Origin: Gonioctena quinquepunctata
Lineage: Eukaryota; Arthropoda; Insecta; Coleoptera; Chrysomelidae
DNA: 64,000 nucleotides
Assembly: GCA_018342105.1 (NCBI GenBank)
Contig: JAFIRS010000998.1
Location: 310,001 to 374,000, forward strand
Direction: 5' to 3'
In this document: positions 1 to 10,681 of the stretch, piece after piece
Numbering within the stretch: position 1 is the stretch's first letter
Layout of the letters: each line of letters starts with the position of its first letter
Position numbers and translations under genes: made by a program
The notes under the pieces: generated by a model
Told to the model about the DNA's origin: nothing
Seen by the model: the letters and a program-made list of their open reading frames with translations, nothing else
Database searches by the model: none

Positions 1-273
1 AATGTTCATTTTATAACCGTAACTTCAATCATGAACACATTTTGTACAGAATTTCATTTTTGCATCGGTTGCTAGGCAAGTTGCTAAGCAACGAATACGA
101 AATGGAATATTTCGAGTGAGGTCTAGGTTCATTCTAAAATCACGACGACTACGGCTTGTCAAATTATGACGTCCAGCGACAAATTGATGAAATGTCAGCA
201 GATCGTTTCTGTCAAAGTTTTAGTAGGTAACGAGTAATTTCATAGTTGTTTTCTATAAAAACTAATAATTAAA
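1..273. other. 5' flank of the Crypton element
   Basis: No coding sequence is visible. The stretch leads into the Crypton start codon at 274 and probably holds its promoter. A 13-bp palindrome, GTTGCTAAGCAAC, at 80-92 fits the general form of an RFX X-box, and a related GTTGCTAGGCAA lies just before it. The left end of the element cannot be placed, because Cryptons have no terminal repeats and leave no long target duplication. Confidence 0.35.
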
Positions 274-1366
274 ATGGAAACTGATAGTGATATTGACTTA
301 GATTTGACACCTCCGAACATAATAGAAGCAGCGAAGGTAACAACACTGAATTTATTACCGGAAACGTCGAAGAGTATGTATCAACGCGCTTATAACCTTT
401 TTGTGGAATGGAAGGTAGATCAAAAAATGAAATCGTTTTCCGAGAACATTTTAATGGCTTATTTTGGCGACTTAGCCAAAAAAATTAAAAATTTCACTTT
501 GTGGTCACACTTCTCATTGCTGAGAACGACTCTCAGTATCTATAATGATATAGATATTTCCAAATATTTGAAACTGAAAGCATTCCTCAAGCGGCAGTCA
601 TCGATAATTTTATTGAACAGACTCCAGATGAAATATATTTGGCAACAAAAGTAGGTTTTATATTTCCATTTGATGAAAAATATGTTTAAGTAAACTAATT
701 TACATTGTAGGTTGCATTAGTTATGGGAGTAATGGGTGCATGTAGAAGACATGAATTACATCAGATGAAAATTACTCATTTCATTGATCTTGGTTCAGCT
801 CTTTTAGTAACAATACCAGACAGTTAAACCAAAATAGTACGAAATTTTACTGAAACTGGCAAATTCTAGGAAATTTATAAAAAATTCGCCAATCTTCGCC
901 CTCAAAATGCTAATGGTCTATGGTTTTTCATTAATTATCAAAAAGGAAAGTGTACCATTCAGAGAATAGGTCTGAATAAGTTTGGAGCTATGGGAAAAGA
1001 CATTGCCAAGTATTTAAAATTGCCAAATTACGAATTATATACTGGGCACTGCTTTCGCCGATCCTCCGCAACAATTCTTGTTGATGCTGGAGGTGACATA
1101 ACCACGTTGAAACGCCACGGTGGCTGGAAATCTACTACAGTCGCTAAGGGATATATTGATGAATCGAAGAAAAGTAAGCTTGACATAGCAAATAAAATTG
1201 CAAATGCAATACAGAACATACCATCAGGCATACCAACGAATTTAGAAATGGAAAATCACCGCCCACTTCAACGTCGACAAATTATCAATTTCGAAAAGAA
1301 TTAAGTATTCAGCAATCAAGTTCTCCAAATATGATATTCAATAACTGCACATTCAACTTCAATTAG
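274..1366 (+). pseudogene. Crypton-type tyrosine recombinase, decayed
   Basis: Tyrosine-recombinase transposase remnant of the Crypton class, which moves a DNA circle by site-specific recombination in the nucleus. The N-terminal part (274 to about 590) resembles the SAM-like DNA-binding domain of these recombinases. The catalytic part follows: an ACRRHEL block with the first Arg (near 747), GHCFR giving the HxxR motif (1047-1058), HGGW, and the nucleophile Tyr in KGYIDES. A 60-nt intron at 651-710 (GTAGGT to TTGTAG) joins ATK to VALVMG in phase. The copy is dead: a frameshift near 585, in-frame stops TAA at 825-827 and TAG at 867-869, and another frameshift near 1300 before the tail that ends at 1366. 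The catalytic motifs are intact, so decay is moderate. The Crypton call is from motif order, not a search. Confidence 0.72.
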
Positions 1367-1580
1367 ATACATACATTTATAGGCTTCTATTTCTGTGTAC
1401 CTATTAGAAATAGCAATAAAAAAAATATTTACATATTTCTTCAATTTATATTTTTATTCTGATAGAAAGCCCATTAGCGGCGAATTCGGAGTAATGAAAT
1501 ATCATCAGTTTATTTCTTTCAAAGTTTTTGCAATTTATGCATGTATTAAACGTAAACGATATGTTGTCATAGAAAAAGTA

Positions 1581-1710
1581 TAGTATGCAATTCGCAACAA
1601 AATGGCCATTTTGCACTCGTATGAATTGCAGCACTTGCCTCCGGCTCGTGCTGCAAATTTCATACTCGTGCAAAATGGGCATCATTTTGTGCTCATTGCA
1701 TAATATACTA
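1581..1710. repeat. 130-bp imperfect palindrome (foldback MITE-like)
   Basis: The stretch begins TAGTATGCAATTC and ends ATAATATACTA. Its two arms of about 60 nt pair at roughly 75-80 percent around the centre TTGCCTCCGGCTCG. The arms contain the mirrored words CCATTTTGCAC, CGTATGAA and TTGCAGCAC. It would fold into one long hairpin. It may be a foldback element or the end of a palindromic non-autonomous transposon. No coding capacity. Confidence 0.7.
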
Positions 1711-1772
1711 TTGCACGTTTGTTGACCCAGACTTTTTTATTTCGATTTTCATGTAGCATCGACAATAGTTTA

Positions 1773-1864
1773 TCATGATACAAGTGTATGAGTGAGCCTT
1801 CAAAGCACGCGCAACAAGTTTGAGGGAACGACGCTTTATAGGAACTTATACACGTGTATCATAC
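1773..1864. repeat. Short inverted repeat pair
   Basis: ATGATACAAGTGTATGAG on the left pairs with the reverse complement of a right arm near 1847-1864 at about 16 of 18 positions. The right arm contains the perfect palindrome ATACACGTGTAT. It may be the end of a small foldback element next to the 1581-1710 hairpin. Confidence 0.45.
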
Positions 1865-2059
1865 GCTATCTTTTATTATACCTGCATCATAACTCCAATA
1901 ACAATGCTGGAAATGAACTTGAGATCAGGATAATGTTCCTTATATTTTAATACATCCAATCAGAAATGTAATGGACATCTGATGACACGTCTTGTTGACA
2001 TGGATATAGCAATCGTTGTTTTCTAGCTTTTTTGACAGTTCATATATGATAATTTTGAA

Positions 2060-2297
2060 ATGGTTGCAAATCAAGAAAAATTCCAATCCAAAATTTCAAA
2101 GTTAGCCAAGAATGCTGAATCAAAATTATTAGCAGAAAAATCAAAAAATTTGTATTATAGAGAATATGAAAAGGTTATCCCATGGATCGGGAAAAAACAG
2201 ACTCAAATTGAATTCATCGTCATTGAATGCAGATTTCAATAATGCAAGTGGTATTCAAATATCAACAATCAGAATTGTACATTCAACATTTACTTGA
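2060..2297 (+). pseudogene. Internally deleted Crypton (N-terminus joined to C-terminal tail)
   Basis: The first 45 or so codons (MVANQEKF..., LLAEKSKNLYYREYEKV, then a W) match the layout of the N-terminal domain at 274 (LLPETSK, Y..AYNLFVEW). After about codon 52 the reading jumps by a frameshift into SSSLNADFNNASG ... HSTFT-stop. That is the counterpart of the SSPNMIFNNCTFNFN tail of the Crypton at 274-1366. The whole catalytic region (R, HxxR, H/W, Y) is missing, so this is an internally deleted, non-autonomous copy. An AATAAA poly(A) signal follows near 2335. The relation between the copies is at family level, not a recent duplication. Confidence 0.55.
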
Positions 2298-3124
2298 AAC
2301 AGTGGTTTTATATTTTTGATGTAATTTGACACATAAATAAAAAGTCGGGCTTGTTTCATTTACCAAGCAACCTTTAAAACACGGCGTGTTTTAATCTTGG
2401 GATTTCGCTCGATTTTTAGTTCATAAAAGAAGGATTATGATGCAGGTATGATGAAAAAATTCTTATTTCTTCTGAGTTTTAGACATATATGTTCGTCTTA
2501 ATATTGACATCTTGTTGGAAAAATAAGATCAGAGTACCGAATGGTTTGAAAATTCAAAAGGATTTCATTCCAGTCTATAAAAAAATGCACGTTGTATTCT
2601 AAATTCTAGATTCACCTACTCACTTCCTGAATGACTTTTTTTGATAACTTCTGTTATTTTAACTATTACCTTTCCAAATAAGATTTATCGTGTAGCCTTC
2701 TGCGAAATGATTATAATAATGATTGTGATAAAAGGAATAGTTTTAATTTTGGTTGATTATAGGATACATGGCGACTACGGAGAAACATAAATTCATCAAG
2801 AATAAGCAGGTCAGCAGACATGTATTTATTTATTTCAAATTTGGGATAAATGAATAAATTAGTATAATTTGGAGGCTTTGTATGAGAAACTGCAAGTGAA
2901 CAAGGTAATCAAATGTTTAGGAATCACACTTTGTGTGTTTGGGTTAGGAATATGGAACATTTTTGAATTCAGATTGTAATAATTAGCATTTTCCTTTGCT
3001 TATATGATTTCCGATTCTTTGGAACCATTCGACTCGATTTGGGATACTATTCCACGCACCTTGAAATTTTTACAAAATCTGACCATTTAAAAACCAAAGA
3101 CAGCTTGGATTATCGCAATTCTTA
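2298..3124. other. AT-rich intergenic, nothing recognised
   Basis: No open frame with coding character and no repeat shared with the rest of the window. A small hairpin, AAAACACGGCGTGTTTT, lies near 2377-2393. Confidence 0.4.
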
Positions 3125-4190
3125 TTGGTCTATCAGCATGGTATTTTCAACGACGTAACCATGGATACGGATCGCAATGCAAAGTTCAATATGCGGAAAA
3201 TTGATGTTAGTGATTACAAAGAGAGTGTTATTAAAACCATACTGCTCCATGGTAGGATTGTTACGGACGTAATCGAGGTACTAGAGAGAGAGGAACACAG
3301 AAGTCACCCTGTGCGACCTTTCAAAGGCCTTCAATTGCGTCTCACATAATGAACTTCTAGCTGAATTGAATGTTTGTGGCATCAGAGGTATTCCACTGAA
3401 GTTGATTGAATCATACTCACAGAACAGTACCCAATTAGTTATCATTGACTATTAGTTAGGATATCATTATATCACCCACGGACGGAATTCCACAGGGAAG
3501 TGTGCTAGAGCCCCTACTTTTTCTCATCTATTTGAATGACGTTTTACACTATATGTCTCCCGCAGGATGTGTCTGCTATAACGAGACACAACACTACTGA
3601 CTTGTCATGGAGGCAGAGATACTCTGAATAAAATCACTGTTAATGCACTTGAGAAAGCAAACCTATGGTACTCTAGAAATTAACTTGAATTGAATCAGGC
3701 TACGACGCAGGAAATTATCATCCCTACGAATAAAAGGCTTTCTTCTGAAGCTTCAGTGAGTCTGTTGGGTATAGTCCTGGATGACAAACTCAAATGGAAT
3801 GCACATGTTGATCCATTATGTAAAAAACTTTTCTCATTACTATTTTGATCAAGACTAGTCTATTAACTTCATATTACTCATTATTCCATCCTCTGGGGAA
3901 ACTCATTCCACGCGTTTAGAGTATTTCGGCTACAGAAAAAGGCAGTCAGAATTCTGGATGGAAGCGGCTACTGTGACCATTATCGGCCTCCCTTTATTGA
4001 ATAAAGGATTTTGTCAGTACGGAGTATTTACATTTATCAAAGACTTCAAAATTGGCAAATAAAGAAAATTCCAACAAATGCAGATGTTCACAGTCATGAA
4101 ACAAGGTCATCCAGACAACTGAGACCAAAAAGTCACAAATTATGTATCACGAAACAAAGTTCGCTTGATGTGAACCTTTATAATTAATTA
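3125..4190 (+). pseudogene. Non-LTR retrotransposon RT fragment (CR1/Jockey superfamily)
   Basis: Remnant of a LINE reverse transcriptase, which copies element RNA at a nicked target. By switching frames one reads CDLSKAFNCVSHNELL, then CGIRGIPLKLIESY, GIPQGSVLEPLLFLIYLNDV, a disrupted region where the YADD aspartates should be, and LLGIVLDDKLKWNAHV (thumb side). The order matches RT fingers, palm and thumb of CR1/Jockey-type LINEs. Stops and frameshifts are frequent, there is no endonuclease domain, and the 5' end is truncated near 3125. The first 60 codons are open, but nothing downstream is translatable in one frame. Its clade cannot be settled. Confidence 0.7.
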
Positions 4191-4595
4191 CTGACTGTAG
4201 TAAAATCACTTAACTACATTGAATGAAAAAAATGAATCAAATATTATCTCATTGCTCACTGCTTTCATTCTATCGATGACTACATCACTACACCATATGA
4301 CGCTGACACTAGAATGCTCATTCCCAACCACTAAGTGTCAACTCACTTTTAATATCCAAGTGTCTTCACTTCAAACTGTTTGTATTTTAGCTGTAAATTT
4401 TTCACAAACTATGTTCATAAATCTGTGTGCAGTAAAATTATACTGTATTTTGACAACTATGACCTGTTACAAATGGAAAAATAACGTAGTCAAATAATCA
4501 TGGAACATCCTTGCCCCGAGTCTGGTAAGTGAAAAATGAAGCTGTTTTTCTTGAAGCACAACTTCTATTACGCGGCAGACTTTTTTGAAACAATG

Positions 4596-4940
4596 TTTCC
4601 ACACATGCATCTTTGATGAATATGTTCAATCGATCACACGTGTTTGTTTTTATATTTAATTTTCCTCATAAACAATTTTAACACTATGGATGTTACCTGT
4701 TTTTCTATTATTCTGTTGTGTAATTATATTCGATTTATATTAGTTGGGAAAATTGTAACTATAATAATTTCTTTTTCTTTTTCCTTGCAACATGATTCAA
4801 ATTATTATCGTTGCTGTTGTCAAATGAATCCATCTTTCCATCTACATATGACTCCACTTTTATTATCGTTATAATTATGTTTCAAAAATATCTGGAATAC
4901 ACAATTGACATTATAAAATAAATATATCTCACTTTCAGTC
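4596..4940 (+). repeat. Dispersed repeat C, copy 1
   Basis: Starts at TTTCCACACATGC and ends at TCTCACTTTCAG. It matches the reverse complement of 12166-12488 along its length, including the shared words GAATATGTTCAATCGAT, TATGGATGTTACCTGTT and TGTGTAATTATATTCG. The two copies lie in opposite orientation 7.2 kb apart. Non-coding, class unknown. Confidence 0.7.
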
Positions 4941-5879
4941 CGGAGTTATTAGAGAGTTGAAGTGCAGATTGTTGCAACCAATGAGAGCCACATAAATTCT
5001 TCCAGGATCAATGAAAAAGACATGTTTTCAAGTAGATTTCATAAAAAAATTCCGTTTTTAATGTGTGTACGTGTGAGACTGTGTTGATGGGATATAACAA
5101 AATCCATACCTTTATGAAAATAGAGCCCATTTTTCAACCAAATGAAATTAAATGTGGCTCACAAATTATTGAAAAATTCTCCATTCTTCCATTTTCATAA
5201 CAATGAGATTATATAGTTGTTATTCTTCTTTCTTTTGATTTGTGTCTTTTTACATAAAAATATCAAGAAGTGTTGAGAGAGATTTGAATCCTTCTCCAAT
5301 TTTGTATGTTCGCTCGTTGTGTTTTTCAATGGAAATATTCCCTTTTTTCTGAAAGATGATTTGTTACCTTGTTTGAGGGTGGGCGGCACGTTTTTGACTG
5401 TTCCTGTTGCTCATGTCGACTATGAATTGGGCGCATATTTCGATAGAGTGAATTTTCTGGAGGACTTGTCCAAGGGTTCGGAGTATTTCGTGCGAAGCAA
5501 AGAGACGCCCCCTTCGAATCCCTTTGAGAGCTCATACTCAGCTATGTAGTATATCAGGATGTTCTCCTTCTCTATGATATACTTCTTTCCATTGCACAGC
5601 TCGGTACGACAAGAACGCCTTACCACGGCCAGACGAGCCTTAGGGTGGAGTTTTCCCTCCCAACCCAAAAATTATGTGGAGAGTCGCAACGTCTAGTTCA
5701 ATTCATTGCGTCTGTAATGCAAGAGCATGCAAGTATTTCCAACCCTCCAGAATTTTTTTTTTGTCTTACCGTCTCACATTATTGGTTCATGAATTATTAT
5801 TCCTTCCATAGTGATAGTATACATCCAGTACAATACAACGTTGCTAAAGGTTCCAAAGTATTTCAGAGTTGAAGGTGAG
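4941..5879. other. Unclassified, with open minus-strand stretch 5195-5668
   Basis: On the minus strand the frame running 5668 to 5195 is open for 82 codons, then meets two stops near 5405-5422 and is open again for 64 codons. The reading is lysine- and serine-rich in the second half and matches no family I recognise. The local base composition around 5380-5650 is less AT-rich than its flanks. It may be an old retrocopy or element remnant. I cannot assign a function. Confidence 0.25.
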
Positions 5880-6420
5880 TCAGAGATATTTCACTTCTTG
5901 CTTCCATTTCAAGTTTGTTTCATCAAAGCGAACAGGCCTCGAGTATCAAAGCTGTAAAGTCCATTTTGGTTTATTGATTAATTGATTTTTAACCCCACTG
6001 GGAGACATCACCCCCTAGTGATTTAAAACCATCCTATGTTCATAGGGTCCCAGATGGTTTCTTCCAATTCGCCTTTGGCCGCGGTAACATATCAAGGGTG
6101 ATACACTTTGGTGGTACTGACTTGAATTATTTTGTCGCCCATCTCCATTCTATCGATTTTGCTCATCCATTCAAATGTGGTTCTTTTCACTATTTTGAAC
6201 AAACACACTCTTCTCACTGCCTTCCAAACAATATTGTCGATTCCTCTATGTAGGTCTGAAGGGGCGTAGATAGCTTAGTGCTGAGTGGTTTTGGTAAGAT
6301 TGTTGATCCGCCTGTTCTGTACATATGCTGACCTCGTTGCCATGGCACTTTCTCCAGTACTCCGATTATAATATAATTCCACCATACTTCTCCAATGTCG
6401 CAGAGTGGTGAGAGATAGAT
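5880..6420 (-). pseudogene. LINE fragment, inverted relative to 7560-8040
   Basis: The reverse complement reads RPVRFDETNLKWKQEVKYL at 5955-5880, as in the palm-thumb junction of a non-LTR RT. The stretch to 6420 (KRTTFEWMSKIDRMEMG, KIIQVSTTKV, then the block with TYIEESTILFG) matches the plus-strand copy at 7560-8040 segment by segment. It is heavily broken. A stretch of about 120 nt (5975-6100) has no counterpart in the other copy. Probably the R1/Jockey range of LINEs, clade uncertain. Confidence 0.55.
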
Positions 6421-6449
6421 TGGTCTCAGCGATTTTGAAAATGTATAGA

Positions 6450-6690
6450 AGGATGACAATATAACGGGGATAACGGAATGACGAAACTCGGAATAACAAA
6501 AAAATGGGTTAATGGGGTAACGGAATAGCGAGATAATTGAATAACGGGATAACGGAAAGAGCGATAACAAAACATGGGATAACAAATTATGGGATAACGA
6601 GACCAGGATAATGGAAAAGGGATAATAGAATAACCTAATAATGGGATAACGGGAAACAGAAAACGGGATAATGAGGAGCGGGAAGACCCA
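6450..6690 (+). repeat. Degenerate minisatellite, core GGGATAACGGAA
   Basis: About 20 tandem, diverged copies of a 10-13-bp word with core GGGATAACGGAA (variants GGGGTAACGGAA, GCGATAACAAAA, GGGATAATGAGG). The minus-strand translation is a run of RYPV/I-like peptides, which explains the open frames there, so they are not genes. It sits between the two inverted LINE copies. Confidence 0.85.
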
Positions 6691-6699
6691 AACGCTTGT

Positions 6700-7559
6700 G
6701 CTAGATTCAAATTTAGCTCAAGTGTGTTTAAAGACACAGAGAAAAACATAGGAAAAAATACAAATGCCATGGATGGAGTCGCGGATTTAGTTCCACCATT
6801 TTCAATTGCAGAAGCTGTTTTCATAAGGAGCAAATCAAAAACTCACTTCGCTAACACGAATATGCGTATATGCGAAGTAACGGAACGAAAAATAGTGTGT
6901 ACTACTCGTAAATATTCTCCATCGGTGAACGAAAGATCAAAAGGGGCGACAGTCAATGTAGGTTTGAGTGACAACTGTCTAGTTCTACAGCATATTCGCC
7001 TGAGCCAATCAAAACGGACCGCAAGCCAGTGATAATGCGTGTAGGTGTGTCGATACGTTCAGAGGCGGAGAAAGCTAATAAATAACGAGTTATATATGTG
7101 TTTGGAGAGGTCTGAATGAATGAAAGCCAGTGGGGTCTCTGGACTGGGATCGAAATAGGTTTTAATATATTTTATAGCACAGTTGTGCTTTGCTTTTTTT
7201 CGACCATGGGAAAATAAAATTATGATGATCCGATTGTCTATTATACATACTTCCTCGCTTATGGCTAATTTATTTAATTTTAAGGTATTTTTTTAATTTT
7301 AAAATATCTAAATAAAATTAATTATGTCCGCCTATGCTGCTCAAAGGATACCGCCGCAAGACTACGGAACTTAGTTTCTATGCTTCTGCAATTATAAATG
7401 GTTTAACTATACCAGTTAGTAGTTTATATTGGTGGAAGTAACACCGGTCAAAATCCAGATGCAGCGGTTTTTCAGCAAAGCCAAGCTAGAAGAAAATTAA
7501 CAGGGCTGAAGGAAAGACAGACATGACATATTCAAAATCGCTGATACCAATCAATCTAC
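6700..7559. other. Unclassified spacer with a 102-codon open stretch
   Basis: A plus-strand frame at 6724-7032 is open for 102 codons but has no recognisable motif, and it overlaps the edge of the minisatellite. I would not call it a gene. The rest (7040-7560) is AT-rich without structure that I can identify. Confidence 0.25.
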
Positions 7560-8040
7560 TTCCAACTACCCTACTGAAGACATTGGAGAAGGTTGGTGGA
7601 ACTATATAACAATCGGAGTAATGGAAAAAGTGTGATGGCAACGAGGTTAGTATATGTACAGACCAGGTGGATCAACGAGCTCATCAAAAACAACTCAGCC
7701 GTGAGCCATCTTCGCCTTTACAGATATAGATAGAGAAATCAGCAATATCGTTGAGATGGCAGTGAAAAACAAATCACTGAACAGAATCACATTTGTATGG
7801 ATGAGCCTAATCGTTAGAATGGAGACAGGTGTCAAAATAATTCAAGTCGATACCACCAAAGTTCATCCACTGTCACCCTTGATGTTGATGTTGATGTTGG
7901 ACTTTTCAGTAGAAGATCAAAGCTTTAATACTCGAGGCCTGTTCGCTTTGATGAAACAGACTTGGAATGGAAGCAAGATGTGACGTATCTAGGACTCAGC
8001 CTAGACTCTGAAATTCTTTGGAATCGCTAGCAGAGGAATT
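7560..8040 (+). pseudogene. LINE fragment, plus-strand copy
   Basis: Contains RPVRFDETDLEWKQ followed by DVTYLGLSLDSEILW (near 7935-8030), the conserved segment after the YADD palm motif of non-LTR reverse transcriptases where the element reads YLG..LD. Further upstream, WMSLIVRMETG and KIIQVDTTKV are shared with 6420-5880. Several frame changes and a stop after DSEILWNR. It is the inverted partner of 5880-6420. Confidence 0.55.
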
Positions 8041-8881
8041 ACTTTGCGGATGTATACTATCAGAAAATGATGATTACTTATGAAGCAATAGTATGACACA
8101 AAAAAAATATTATGTAGAAGGTGCAAATACTTGCATGCCCTTGCATTACGAAAGTAATAAGTTAGAAAAGACGTCGCGCCTCTCCACATAATGTTTTTGG
8201 GAGGTGGATGAGATCCATTATGTACCTCAAACAGCATCATAGAGGCGGAAACTGATACTGCAACTTCGACTTGGTGGCTATCACGTAATCGCCACTCAAT
8301 CTTCCACTATACACTGAGAATAACTGATATTTTATATTTGCATGGTTGTCGTCACGTAGTTCCCATCTATATGATATGATAGTTTCGGTGACGTTTCAGT
8401 AACTTCCTTCAAACCTTCAATGTGACAGGCACTTGATTGATCGTGATATGTGGTGATGGTTGGCACTTTCTTGCTATCTCCATAAATGATTGCCACAGCT
8501 CGCATTTGATGAAAATTACTATAAAGCGACAATTACACCTAAAACCCACCATCAAATGACAATAGATTGGTCCACACGATGACGAAAGCTAACCCCACTT
8601 TTCTCAAATTATTTTATTGGGACTTGGTTTATGCGTTTTCAATTTAAAATTTTCCTTGATTACGTATAAAAAGGATAATTGAGATATATCGGCGCCTGCT
8701 TACTATTCATACCTCAATTGTCAATTCAGTTTACATAAATGCCAATATTTCCATATTTTGTTGATTGATAATTGTTACTTGATACTAGAATTGTTGGGTG
8801 AAGCTGCATATATACACCATATTTGCCACATGTCCTTTTTTAACAATTTATGGGTATGTACCCCCAATTTCGAGGTTAGAA
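8041..8881. other. No identifiable feature
   Basis: A minus-strand frame at 8332-8532 is open for 66 codons without a recognised motif. Nothing else stands out. Confidence 0.3.
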
Positions 8882-9090
8882 CTTTGAAGTGGCAGGTTAT
8901 AATCGTCGCGACGTGTTCACCACTTTTTTCCGAATTATAATGTTGAAGTGGTGAGTCATGGGCCTGCGACATGGGCGCCACTTTCTAGTGGTGGAAAACT
9001 TAATATTTTAGTTCCACTGGCCACTTTATGATAAGATAAACTTCAGAGTGGTATATTTCCAGTTTCTGCCACTTCGAAATTATATTCTGC
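8882..9090. repeat. Cluster of AAGTGG/CCACTT words, partly a tandem duplication
   Basis: Six exact AAGTGG or CCACTT hexamers lie within about 200 bp (near 8886, 8918, 8947, 8980, 9024, 9076). By chance about 0.1 would be expected. Two units of about 59 bp, each starting TTGAAGTGG, carrying a GCGAC word and then CCACTTT, lie head to tail at about 8883 and 8942, so part of the cluster is a decayed tandem duplication with an internal inverted hexamer pair. Confidence 0.5.
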
Positions 9091-9335
9091 AAAAGTCCCC
9101 ATATTTACAGGAATATGAGAAATGAACGGAACATTCAATTAAGATTAATTTTTTGTCAGTACTGTATCAAACGTAGTAATTCATTATGTACGTATTGGTT
9201 TCGAGAAACGGAAATTGATAAAAAAAAAATGTTCGAGGGATTTAAGTAAACAATTTCAGAGGCGAGTTATTCCCAAAATCATAATGTTTTTTTAAATACA
9301 GAGAATTCAGATGGCGCGTGCTCACAATCCAGCTA

Positions 9336-9656
9336 CAACAACAATTTTTTTTATTGCTTTATTTAACGTCGGCCTATTTCTGCGACCGAGTCTAAACACC
9401 GAACGCCGGTGAGCACACTCTCCTCAACTGGCAATTTTGCCGAATCCTCTGTTGTTTCAGAGGTAGAGTCCGAAAGACGGCATATCTATCGTCTTATCTC
9501 GTGCTCATTGATGAGACGCCTGCAGCTGCAAATATGCTACTACGCTACAGTTGTTAGGACATTCTACGCGCATCTTCCTCATACGGAGATCACCCATTCA
9601 AGTACTGAACGCGCCCGACATTGCTTGTCTCAGATAAGACTCTCGTCAACCTGACC
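9336..9656 (-). mobile_element. 5S-rRNA-like SINE (minus strand)
   Basis: On the minus strand the first 90 nt (9656 to about 9565) follow the 3' two-thirds of insect 5S rRNA: GACAAGCAATGTCGGGCGCG, then TCAGTACTTGAATGGGTGAT, then GATGCGCGT. These correspond to the 5S internal promoter (box A, intermediate element, box C). A non-5S body of about 220 nt follows, ending in AATAAAGCAATAAAAAAAATTG. 5S-derived head, unrelated body and A-rich tail is the structure of a SINE3-type element copied by LINE machinery. I see no clear target-site duplication. The copy is diverged and probably inactive. Confidence 0.55.
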
Positions 9657-10681
9657 AGCCACCAATCCAATCAAATCCAAAAAAATATATAGATTATTGA
9701 CATATACATTTGACTTAACATGATATTCACAACTAAAAGCTACTATACATATGGTTACTTAAAACTAATTTATAAATTATGGCTTGACTTCTGCTAAAAA
9801 GGGCGGAGGCTGTGTCCCCGCTGGTAGGCGGCGGCTTCGTACTTAGTGGGTTGATGTTATTTTAATAATTCTGGTATACCTCCTCCCCTGTTTGGATTTA
9901 TGGGATTGATTTCTCCTGAAATTTTTACACAAACTCCATTTTTTTAAACTTTTTTCTTATATGTTAACCAATTCAAGTTTCAAGTTTATTCAATTCAAAA
10001 GTAAGTAACATGACAATTTTCCAATTCTCACATCTCACTTCATATACTGGCCACGTTTCACCCAAGCACAAGCTTGCTTGTGTTGCGTCAGGTATCCCAT
10101 ATTTGGGAGGAGACTTTTCCATGTCAATTAGCGTCTATTTGGTGATTCTGCAGAATGGAGATTTGAAGAGCGTATGTTTAATATGAATTTTCAAATGTAG
10201 GTTGATTGTCAGTACAATGCGTTGAGTACTGGAAAATGGAGGTGGCACAGGGCATGGATGCTTGAGAAAATGCTACATGAGATGCCCATTACAACACCCT
10301 TATTTCACAGGTTTCAATCGTTCTAATTTACTCAGAATCATCCAAATTCTATATAATTATTTATGTATTTGTATATTATATATTCTCATACTCATAGTCG
10401 ATCGATTATTAGAAATGAATCAGGCGAAATGGAAGAATGAGAAACATCGATCACAAAAATATGTTGCAGGACAGAGATCGAGCTACATACCGATAACACA
10501 AGCGATGTTACTTGTTCAAGGTGCCTAGTGTGGGTCACTACATATCCACGTTTCTGCCAGGTGACCCCAACGTAGTTGGAATGTGACTATCTGGGATCGA
10601 AACGTAGATTGACCGTAGCGGCACCAAGAATGTATCCCGCCTTCTGGTAGCCGCCGCGTGATGATGCCGTGTATATTATGT
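9657..10681. other. Unclassified spacer
   Basis: A GC-rich patch at 9799-9845 (GGGCGGAGGC ... GGCGGCGGCTTCG) stands out from the AT-rich surroundings but matches nothing I know. A frame at 10262-10528 is open for 88 codons and has no motif. A CACAAGCTTGCTTGTG palindrome lies near 10069. Confidence 0.3.

Noticed and set aside
4219..4874. Plus-strand frames of 92 and 76 codons
   Set aside because: They lie in LINE 3' flank and in repeat C, and their counterparts in repeat C copy 2 are not conserved as protein.
6640..6670. GGGATAACGGG resembling the I-SceI homing-endonuclease site
   Set aside because: Only part of the site is matched, and the word is simply the minisatellite core. No homing endonuclease is nearby.
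6214..6833. Open minus-strand frames of 123 and 135 codons rich in RYPV/I
   Set aside because: They translate the GGGATAACGGAA minisatellite and its edges.
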